From: Camellia lanceoleosa | Lineage: Eukaryota; Streptophyta; Magnoliopsida; Ericales; Theaceae | Direction: 5' to 3' | DNA length: 64,000 bases | NCBI GenBank assembly: GCA_025200525.1 | Contig: CM045758.1 | Span: 60,576,649-60,640,648 of the forward strand | Shown: positions 34,876 through 43,569 of the stretch, in pieces | Layout: each line of letters begins with the position of its first letter | Numbering within the stretch: the stretch's first letter is position 1 | The notes under the pieces: model-generated | Told to the model about the DNA's origin: nothing | The model's database searches: none | The model's input: the letters and a program-made list of their open reading frames with translations, nothing else | Translations under genes and position numbers: made by a program

Positions 34876-36135
34876 ACAAATGAGAATCCCTGGTATTACG
34901 ACATCTGGAACTTCTTGGAAAATGAGGCGTATCCACCAGGGGCAAATGCCAAAGACAAGAGGGCAATTCAAAGAATGGCTGCTCAGTTTATCATCTGTGG
35001 GGGTAAACTGTACAAGCGGGGTCATCTCGAGATGCACAAGCTGTGTGTTGCTGCTGAAGAGTCCAAGCGCCTGACAGAGGCCATCCATGGAGAAGAGTGT
35101 GGAACGCACACGAATGGGGTGATGCTAGCCTGGAAGATCCTTAGACAGGGTTATTATTGGTCAACCATGGAGGAGGATTGTATTGGCCTTGTCCGGCGAT
35201 GCCACAAATGTCAGATCCATGCAAACCGCATGAACATTCCGCCGTCGAAGCTGTACAACATGACTTTGCCATGGCCATTTTCAATCTGGAGGATTGATGT
35301 AATTAGGGCTGTCACTCCGAAAGGGTCCAACGGGCATGAGTACATTCTGGTAGCGATAGACTACTTCACGAAGTGGGTTAAGGCCCAATCCTACGCGGTG
35401 TTGAAGGCTTCGCATGTTGCAAAGTTCATCAGAAACAACATCATCTATTGCTACAGGGTCCCAAATAAGATTATTTCAAATAATGATTCCCACTTCAAGA
35501 AGGAGGTGATCGACTTGTTAGAGAAATACAACGTGGGTTTTCATAAGTCATCTACATATCGGTCGCAAACCAACGGAGCAGTTGAGGCTGCCAACAAGAA
35601 CATCAAGCATATTCTGTAAAAGATAGTGGAAACCTACAGGGACTGGCCAGATAAACTGCCATTTGCTCTTTGGGGCTACCGGACTTCAATTCGAACTTCT
35701 ACTGGGGCAACTCCGTATTCCTTGGTCTATGGGACGGAGGCTGTTCTACCTATCAAAGTTGAGGTTCCGTCATTACGGGTATTGGCTGAGTGTCAGATAA
35801 CCGAGGCAGATTGGCAGCAAAGTAGGTTCGAAGAACTCATGGTCTTTGATGAAAGAAGACTGAAAGCACTGTATCACGTCCAGGGTTATCAACGAAGAAT
35901 TGCCAGGGCTTTCAACAAGAAGGTTAAGTCCAGGAATTTGAAGGAAGGGGATCTAGTGCTCAAAGACAACCGAGCTCCCATCCACGACCCTAGGGGCAAG
36001 TTCAGGCCCAATTGGACTGGCCCTTACATCATCAAGTCTATTTGGTTGGGCGGAGCTGTCGTTCTGATGAACCTAGATGGCCTAGAGTTCTCCCAGCCAA
36101 TCAACATGGACAAGTTGAAGAAATACTATCCCTGA
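34876..36135 (+). pseudogene. pol: Inner integrase
   Basis: After the frameshift the protein resumes with NENPWYYDIWNFLENE. The HHCC part follows (IHGEECGTHTNGV ... RRCHKCQIHANRM), then the core: WRIDVIRAV (first Asp), IISNNDSHFKKE where the second catalytic Asp is Asn (codon 35479-35481), and GAVEAANKN (Glu kept). A TAA at 35617-35619 replaces a Gln codon. The C-terminal part ends MDKLKKYYP with TGA at 36133-36135. No chromodomain is seen. The enzyme would be inactive. Confidence 0.85.
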
Positions 36136-36783
36136 GTGGCTCGCTAGGCCGAAAACCCGAAAGGGCGACCTAGGCAAAAGTTAGAGCACAGAAAATTTGA
36201 AATAATAAAACTGAGCTCGCAAGGTTGAAAACTCGGAAAGAGCGGCTTTAGCAAAAGTTAGAGCGCAAAAAGAGAGTGTTAATATACGAGTGAACCTGAA
36301 CCGAACTACATAAGGCTTGATTCCCATCTTTGGGATACATAGGCAACTTCATTCTAAAGTCTAGCCATAAACACTTCCAAATCAACTATGTCCTTGTGAT
36401 CATGTTGGTCATCTTTGTCTATTCTGCATTCAAGGGCTCGGTTGTGATCTCCAGTGCAGTGCTTTCAGACTAGGGGAACTTTCTAGTTGCTGGATTCGGG
36501 GTTGTACATCTCAGTGATAGATCTTGGGCTTGTCCAGTTGTGATCCATATCGAAAATGGTTTTGAAAAGTTTTAATAAAAGTTGATTTTGCTCAAATTAA
36601 TCTTTTTACAACTTAAAACCATTTTTTGGACCAAACGGAAAATTTTCAGTACCCACAACCTTCAATTACATTGATTTCAGTACAGAGTTCTCCTACTCTT
36701 GAATGCAAATTGAAGTTGTTTTTTATTACATTCATAAAGAAAACTTGAAAGTACTGATTAAAGCAAATAAACTCGGGGCATAG
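36136..36783. other. Inner spacer between integrase and gene B, with two structured repeats
   Basis: Two related units, at about 36141-36200 and 36214-36272, share TCGC(T/A)AGG, GAAAAC(C/T)C and GCAAAAGTTAGAGC. The first can fold as CTAGG/CCTAG closing over CCC-GAAA-GGG (36144-36173). The second has CTC/GAG in place of CCC/GGG (36232-36242). Sense pol and antisense gene B converge on this spacer. Nothing else is recognised. Confidence 0.5.
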
Positions 36784-38078
36784 TCAGGTGTTCTTGCGCC
36801 TCCTCCCAGAGCTTGTGAAAGCCTCTGATGCCAAAGTAGGCCCAACCTGTGCCTCTTCATCAAGCCAAGTAACGCACTTATCAGAGAGGGTGCAACTGAA
36901 AGTGGGAACGGGGGCTAGAAACTCTCTCGTCCTCCATGCTGTGGCATACCGAGCTAGCTGTACACCTCGGACTAGAAATGCGGCAGGGTACTCTATCCCT
37001 TCTTCTGGACAAGTCTGATCATGTCCGAATTGGCACTGAATTCGAAACGGGAAGTAAAAGACATAGTGTGTTAGGCCGATCAATTGAATCCCGGGCTGGC
37101 GAGACATGCTGTAACTCATCGCCGGTAGATTGAGCCAAGGGCAGCGCCAAACAATGCTGACAGCGGACAGATTGCACATCCATTCGGCCCACCATCCCTT
37201 ATCAGGGGCATCGACTAGACGTCGCTGGAAGAAATAGCCGCGAGCTGAATATGCTGGGCATGAGTCCACAACCTTCAACTTATCTATCAACCATATCTGG
37301 AAAGGGATGAAAAATGAGATATTAAAGAATAGAGAGGTGTACGTGGAGAAAAAAGTGAAAAAATTATTTTGAGAGAAAAACCGAGCCTAAGGGTCGAGTG
37401 ATGTGAGAAACATATGTGAGATAGGGTAGGAAACATTACCTGCAGCAGTAGTGGACTCCTCGCGAATCTAGTCGTTTCTCGGCGATGGAAAGCATCCAAA
37501 CCCATCAATGTCTCAGCTAGCGCCATGGCAATGCAGCTCTTGCCCTCTTTTAAGCCTTCGGCAACCTCAATCAAACAGACGCTAGACCCATCGAAGCCTG
37601 GGGCAAGCAAGAAATGGGACAACATGCACAAGCAAAGCGCATGTCGCCAAAAACCCTGCCAGTGATGATCACCGCAGTCACCGGCATCAGAAAACCGACG
37701 AACCAAGCTCAGGATGTCCAGCTCTCCGTCACGGATCAAGGACCGAGCGTCATGCAAAGTGAGCCCGCACATCCGTCCTAAGGCTTGGAAGTAGCCGAAG
37801 CGAAATTGGGGTAAGATCTCTTCATCGCGTTCGGACTCCATCAAAGCTTGGAAGTCTTCGAAAGTGGGACACATCTCTTGTCCGCCAAAGATAAAAACAT
37901 GAGTTACCGGATTCCAACACCTAGCCACGGCATGGAGGAACGGCAAACGCAGCGGGGTTCGGCTCATCGTGAATAGTGCATTTATTCCGAAGCCCCAGAA
38001 ATTTAACTTTTCCGAGCCATCCAAGCTTGCGATCCAATTTGTGAGGTTTTGGACGAGAAATGCCTTCATTTGGTGCAA
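36784..38078 (-). CDS. Inner gene B: antisense PMD-like protein, two exons, apparently intact
   Basis: Exon 1 is 38078-37440 (213 codons) and exon 2 is 37296-36784 (170 codons plus stop), both in phase 0. The intron starts GTAATG and ends CTTTCCAG. The protein (383 residues) has FWGFGINALFTMSRTP, the PMD-type segment WNPVTHVFIFGGQEM with FEDFQALMES, and RCPWLNLPAMSYSMSRQ with YVFYFPFRIQ. It ends in a basic SGRRRKNT. PMD ('aminotransferase-like') domains occur in plant TE-borne genes and in the host proteins MAIN and MAIL1. Function here is unknown. It is the only gene of the element without a stop or frameshift. The start could also be a downstream Met. Its promoter candidate is at 38117-38275. 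Confidence 0.65.
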
Positions 38079-38116
38079 AAAACTGAGTTAAAATGAGGAA
38101 ATCCCAAAGTTGGAAC

Positions 38117-38275
38117 TCATATAGAAGATAAGGCAGTGAGTGGAGGACCGATGTCGACGTTTCGGAGAGTCTGCCATCAATGGCCGGCACCTGCTTATTG
38201 ATGGCCGGCAATGGCTCATCAGTGGCCGGCAATGGCACACTGATGGCTGGTAGGCCATCCTCCATGGCCGACAGC
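38117..38275 (-). promoter_or_regulatory. Candidate promoter of inner gene B: GGCCGGC cluster plus TATA-like box
   Basis: On the minus strand the cluster reads repeated TGCCGGCCA(C/T)(C/T) units (38275-38171), then CTTCTATATGAG (TATA-like, 38123-38117), about 40 bases before the gene B start. The stretch TGCCGGCCATCAATAAG is identical to one in the inner 5' LTR U3 (23879-23895), in the same orientation relative to transcription. Confidence 0.5.
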
Positions 38276-38822
38276 CTCTCCTTCAGACTCTCTGACCTCC
38301 TCGGTGAAGATCCAGTTGTTTGCTGCAGTGGAGTCCTGTTATTCGAGCCCTTTAAGGACTTGTTTTTGTCCTATTGGACTCTGTTGTGTTTTGTTTGGGA
38401 CGTTTTAGTCTTCGTTTTTTTTTATTGAGTTGTAATCATCTTCCTCTCATTTATTGAATTGTCGTAATTTGTTTATCGAGTTGTAAACTTGTTAAGGTCT
38501 TGTTGTTGCTTATTGAGTTGTTTTGTTTATTTCAGTTGTTAGTCGGTTCACTGCCTGATTCAGAAAAATGCATGCATAATTTTCAAACAAAGTTCAAATC
38601 TCATTTACATGATGTGTGATACGATGCGATGTGATGCTTAGAATGTAAAATACAACACTTTTTCAACAAAAAGGCTGCTTTAATTCCATCCTAGTTTTCT
38701 TTTTACAAAAGAGCACAAATTTTAAAGAAAGTAAAACTGCCTGAGCCTGTACAAGGTGCTAAAACTACTAGTAAAAAGAGAAATAAAGCAAAAACAGAAC
38801 ATCTAAATCGGTGCGATCTAGC
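38276..38822. other. Spacer between inner antisense genes B and A
   Basis: T-rich and then A-rich sequence. TATTGAGTTGT-like phrases recur at about 38423, 38453, 38479 and 38510. No supported coding frame is present. Confidence 0.5.
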
Positions 38823-41800
38823 TCAAGATCGAGAAGCCCTCTTCCCCCTCTTCCTCGGCTGAACAGACCCTGCACCGTTGCCGTCAGGTCCACTACCTGA
38901 ATCTGAACTCGAGCCATCTCCAGTCTCCATCCTGAGATGACTCTGACTGTGCACTCGCCGCCTCGACCTTCTCACTCATCTCGTCATCATCATCACTCGG
39001 CACGGGCTCCGAAGGGCCACTCTCGCTGTGGGTGCCTCTGCCTCTACCTCGGCTGTGTGCCTGAGCCTGTCTCTCTCTCTCTCTCCTCTCTGCTGATGAA
39101 GGGGGTGCTGAAGGACCCGCCTCTGCTCCTACTGGGGCATCTGATGGTCCTCGCATCAGAAAGGGAATCTAAAAAGGGTAATTTGCCAAAATGCATTAGT
39201 AATGAAGTGTATCAGATACAAAGAATAATGTGCTGTGAGCAGTGAGTGATCTATAGAGTATGTATGCCATAAGCAATGTATGAGAGCAATGTATCAGATT
39301 AGTGTAGTGTGGAACTGTACAAATGCTAGTATGTCAAGAGAAGACTCTGTGGCATGAAGTGCAATTCGAAAGAACTCACCGGGATCTTGTAGAGGTTAAG
39401 CAGATCCAGACTCGTCTCTATCATCTCTGTCATGGAGGCCACTAGATCAATGGCCTGCCTTGTGTACTCAATGGGCGCCTGCGAGTGCATCAAAAAGATC
39501 AATATCCGATGAAGCATAATTGAAATGAAGTAAATATGCAAAATGTGGGGTTTAGTACATACCAGAGTCAAGCCTCGCATCCCGAAGAGTGCACGTCCAG
39601 CAGATACAGGCGCAATGGGGATCTAATAAGTCTCCCCAGAATGTCTCTCATAAGTCAATGAAGTAGGCAGCTCTGGCCATCCAGTCCCCTGTCTCTCCTC
39701 AAGATCTCTCCTCCTACGAGATCTGGTCGTTCTGCCTCTCCCTCTCGCAACTGGAGCCCTCGCTTCCTCTCCTCCCCGGACACCGGACAAAGGTGGCATC
39801 AGATGCATCTGAATAGAGGTTGCATAGTCACCCTCTGTGCGGAAGTAATCTGTCTCCAGTCCTACCATAAACTGAATCACCTGGTCGGCGGACAGCCTGT
39901 GTGTCTCTCTCATCGATGGTGGAGGTGCTGTCGGTACAAATGGAGCAGGCAATCCCAAGGTCTGGCGTATGAAGCGCTCACTCAAAAACCAGGCACGACA
40001 AATCAGACCCTCGAAGAGGGTGTAGTAGTGGGAGACAGTCTGGGCAATGTTGTACTGATCTCGGAGTCCTGACGGAATCACATCCCACGGCTGCCACGTG
40101 ATCTGAGAAAAGAGAATGAACAAGATGATCAGTCGTCAAATAACTAATGTGGGTGCATCAAGTTAATTGAAATAATTTCGTTGCAGAATTACCTCATGTA
40201 GTGGATCGAGTCAATCTTCCGGAAGAACATAAAGCTCTCTCGAGTCCTACGACGGAGCTGGCCGTCGTATACATCAGAGAATGGGACTGTCGCTGGGGTC
40301 TCCTCCACAGGCTCTAGAGTAAGTGTCGAGAAGTATGCGTACACCCACAGCTGTAAGAAAGATGTGATCAATACAGTGTATGAACAGAGTGCTGAACATG
40401 CAAAAAGCAGAACACAGTACAATACATAAGGAGTGCAGGTCTAGAGCAGATATTAGATTTTGTGTGTGCGGTGTATGGTATGTAGTGTGCAGTATGTATG
40501 GTGTACAGAAAATGCAAAGCAGAAAGCATACAGTGCAAGAGAAGATACAAAGAATGCAGAAAGTACAAGTGTTAAACAAAGTGAAAGCAGAAAATGCTAA
40601 GCAAATAATGAAAGGGGGAAACTAAGCTGTGTACCTTCCAAGCTCGCCAGTAGCCGCCAATCAGGGTTCCGCACATCCAAGCGGTCGAGCTCATGTACCC
40701 ATACAGAGTGGTAAGTCCGGCTGCGCCCTAGTCATAGAAATGGACCCGCTGGAGCACCACCAGGGTGCCCAGGAAGTATAAACCCACGGTATTTTACCTT
40801 GTCGAGAACAAAGTGGTAACGAAAAGGAACAAGAGGAAGCCCCTAGCGTACTGCTCCACCTCCTCATCAGTCTCGGGATCCTCCCCTCTGTAATGCTCCT
40901 TGAACCAGGTATATCTAACCATGCCTGCTCGAAGTGTCGGTGGACGAGCTCCAAGTAAAGTATCCCATGCGGCCACCCACTCTCCCATGTCGGGATCAAG
41001 AGGGCCTCCCACGCCTAGGCCAGTGATCATGGCGAAGTCGAAGGGAGTCATCGTCATCTCTCTCGTCGTGGAGAAGTGGAAAGTGTTGATGGTGTCCCAC
41101 CACCTCTCCACAAGAGCCCCTAGGAGAGGGCGACTCGCTGTGACCCGTGTCAAGCTGGAGCAGAATAGGCCGAAGCCGGTCCCATCGATGATCTGGCGGA
41201 CCCTCACAGGAAGCAAGTCATACCAATCCCGAGCTGTCGTCGCACCATAACCTCTGAAGGAGCGGGATCCGTCCTGTGGCAGTGCATGTGATGAAATCAG
41301 ATCAGTGATGTATTGAAAATACAGATGAAATCAGATCAGTGATGTATTGAAAATACAGTCGAAATCAGATCAGTGATGTATTGAAGATACAATTGAATTC
41401 AGAGTAGTGATGCATGAGGTACAGTCATTATCTGATTACATCTGAGGCGATGATGTGTAGTCTGATTAAATCTTGAGTAATAATGTATGAAATACAGTCA
41501 GATCAAATCATGTGATGCAATCAAATCAAAACAGTGCAAGAAATGCAAATAGTTGAAAGTGATAATGTAGAAAAGTAGAGTTGGTACCTCCACAGCAATG
41601 GCCGACAAATGAGACCTGGGCTCTCTCAGCAAGAGGTTGTCTGGCGCGTCATCATCGAAATCAGTGAAAGCGTGGATGCCTCCTGCCACTGGTATAATGT
41701 GAGTCTCCGGGTGATACCTCGTGGGGTTAAAAGGGCGTACGCTCAGTGCTAAAGGCTGAGGCTCGACCCCCAGCTCAGCCGCAAAGTCCGCGGCAAGCTC

Positions 41801-41851
41801 TACTGGAGGGAGTGCAGGGAAGCCCCCATCATGCAGAATATCGTTAGCCAT
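38823..41851 (-). pseudogene. Inner gene A: antisense PMD protein gene, six exons, broken
   Basis: Proposed exons are 41851-41588 (starts MANDILHDGGFPALPP), 41273-40635, 40350-40193, 40102-39563, 39478-39380 and 39168-38823. All introns are GT..AG. Exon 2 is a clear PMD: RVRQIIDGTGFGLF, TTREMTMTPFDFAMITGLGV, then LYFLGTL and GGYWRAWK. Exon 4 begins ITWQPWDVIPSGLRDQYN. The tail is Arg/Gly- and Asp-rich with a basic PRKRGKRASRS end. Lesions are TAA at 40796-40794, TAG at 40730-40728, TAG near 39621, a likely one-base loss at the end of exon 3, and a frameshift near 38935. It lies antisense to pol. A DNA- or RNA-related role is possible but unproven. Confidence 0.65.
41291..41424. repeat. 34-bp tandem repeat in intron 1 of inner gene A
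   Basis: Four units start at 41291, 41325, 41359 and 41393, with the core GAAATCAGATCAGTGATGTA then TTGAAAATACAG. The first two are identical, the last is diverged. More degenerate GATGTA phrases follow to about 41500. Confidence 0.7.
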
Positions 41852-42200
41852 CTGAAATATATACAAAAATGAGCAAAAATAGGAAGAATGGGGAAGTTTT
41901 GAACAAATCAAACCCTAGGAGAGAGAAAAATTCAAATAAAGTTGAAAACCCGGGAAAAGCGCACAAACCTTGGGAGAAACTCGAGGGAAATGATCCTTGG
42001 ATGGTGGAAATGACAGAAGAGTCGTCGAAATCAAATTCTGATAAGTTCAAATCGAAGAGAATGAAAGGGTTTTCGCGAAGAAAATGTTTTTAGGGTGTTA
42101 GGAAACGCGTAGAACGCGCGAATCTAGAGAGAAGACACACCTAGAGGGCAAGGGAAATGTTTTCTATGTAAGGGTTTGTGAGCAAATGAGGTAATTTTGG

Positions 42201-42314
42201 GTGTATATGAAGACCCACGGCCAAAAAGACCAAATTGCCTGAATCTGCCATCGATGGCCAGCAGTGGCCACTGATGGCCAGCAGGGGACTGGCAGCTTCC
42301 ACTGATGGCCGGTA
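42201..42314 (-). promoter_or_regulatory. Candidate promoter of inner gene A: GGCCGGC-like cluster plus TATA-like box
   Basis: On the minus strand ACCGGCCATCAGTGG, TGCTGGCCATCAGTGG and TGCTGGCCATCGATGG lie at 42314-42246. CATATACAC (42209-42201) follows at a TATA-like distance. The gene A start is about 350 bases further on. The wording GGCCATCAGTGG also occurs around gene B and in the LTR. Confidence 0.4.
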
Positions 42315-42810
42315 AGCCTCCACCAGCTTCCCCTGCCTCTTTTACCTTGGTATGTGTCCTTGGGTTCCAACAATTCCGAGGAGTGTTCAAAATTTAATTC
42401 AAAATGCCTTCGTGGAAGCTCGGAATCATGTTCTCAATGTACGGTGGTCATCGCCCATCAACTCGCACAAGGTGTATCCTTTTAATGTACCGCAATTCTT
42501 CCGGGAGGTAAACCGGAAGTTGCCTTTAAGTTGTCTTTATCAAGCATACTTTTGTTGTCTCGTAGCATTTGTTTGTTGTATTAAACATCCATTCTATATT
42601 CTTGCATTGAATATGTATCATTGATTATCTTACATTGAATTTGCATTGTTAATTATCTCGCATAGAACATGCTTCGATTCCACTTTTTGCATGTTGAGCA
42701 TGGCTTGGCATCGTGTTGCGTTCATTCGTCTCGCATGAGATATGCATTGTATTGCATCATACCTTTCAAGTTTCCCTCTCATACATGTACGATATTGTAT
42801 GTACGGTTCA
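42315..42810. other. Inner spacer upstream of gene A, nothing recognised
   Basis: Mixed-composition sequence with several GCATTG and CATTGA phrases. No conserved coding frame or repeat terminus was found. Confidence 0.45.
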
Positions 42811-42813
42811 TTT

Positions 42814-42978
42814 AGAGGAATTCCGGGTAAAACCATTCCTCTCTTTCACTTTATCAGTTAGAGACATTCGGGCACGCCCGATGTCTACAATGGCATTTCG
42901 TTGGTTAGAGACACCTGGGTACGCTCGGTGTTTACACTAATACCCTTATTAGAAGCATTGGGACGTACTCCAATGTTT
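42814..42978 (+). repeat. Series of four hairpin-forming segments
   Basis: Hairpin 1 pairs AGAGGAAT (42814-42821) with ATTCCTCT (42835-42842). Hairpin 2 pairs AGACAT-CGGGC (42862-42873) with GCCCGATGTCT (42876-42886). Hairpin 3 pairs ACACCTGGG (42911-42919) with CTCGGTGT (42924-42931). Hairpin 4 pairs CATTGG (42956-42961) with CCAATG (42970-42975). Hairpins 2-4 are about 47 bases apart and share TTAGA-GCAT-GGG-ACG-like wording while the paired bases differ, so the pairing looks maintained. Confidence 0.55.
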
Positions 42979-43007
42979 ATACAACTTTTCAGTGCTTGCA
43001 TTGCTTG

Positions 43008-43195
43008 TACCCTTCCCTCTCTCGCGTGTGATACGCTGAGAGGTGTACCCTTCCCTCTCTCACGTGTGATACGCTGAGAGGTGTACCTTTTCCTCTCTTA
43101 CGTGTGATACGCTAAGAGGTGTACCTTTCTCTCTCTCGCGTGTGATACGCTGAGAAGTCATGCCTTCTTCTCTCCTGCGTGTGATACATTGAGAG
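43008..43195. repeat. Minisatellite of about 38-39 bp, five units
   Basis: The unit GTACCCTTCCCTCTCTCGCG then TGTGATACGCTGAGAG is repeated five times, with increasing divergence toward 43195. It lies between the hairpin series and the PPT. Its G+C content is higher than its surroundings. Confidence 0.75.
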
Positions 43196-43553
43196 ATGTT
43201 GTGTTTGAGACTTCGGGTATTCTCGATAGTCGCTTTTTAGCCTTCTCCATGTGAGACTTTGTGAGAATTGTTTAATTTTCTTACATCCTTTCTGTTGAAA
43301 TGTGTGAGACTTCTGCAACTTGTCGATTTGCTTAAATTGTTGTATTTATTTGCATAAATGCTTCATTACAGCTTTCTTTACATAATCATAAGTTATGGTC
43401 TGCATCGTGCATATCATTTGCATTTTGCCACAGCCTAAGGGCGCATCTCTGTATGATTATATTGAATGTTTGCCTGAGTCTTCGGTCTTGTCAAAAATGG
43501 GTCAATTCTGGGCTTTAACATTCACTCCCGTTACTTTGTGACTTTCGAGTTCT
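43196..43553. other. Spacer before the PPT of the inner element
   Basis: Non-coding 3' part of the element. CTTTTTAG, GCATCGTGCATATCATTTGC and similar phrases occur. No gene or repeat is supported. Confidence 0.45.
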
Positions 43554-43569
43554 GTCAAAGAGGGGCAAC
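43554..43569 (+). other. Polypurine tract (PPT) of inner element
   Basis: GTCAAAGAGGGGCAAC lies directly before TGTAGACATC, the 3' LTR start. This purine-rich stretch is where plus-strand DNA synthesis is primed. Confidence 0.75.

Noticed and set aside
43008..43318. Minus-strand frame over the minisatellite
   Set aside because: It is a product of repeat composition, with no conserved counterpart.
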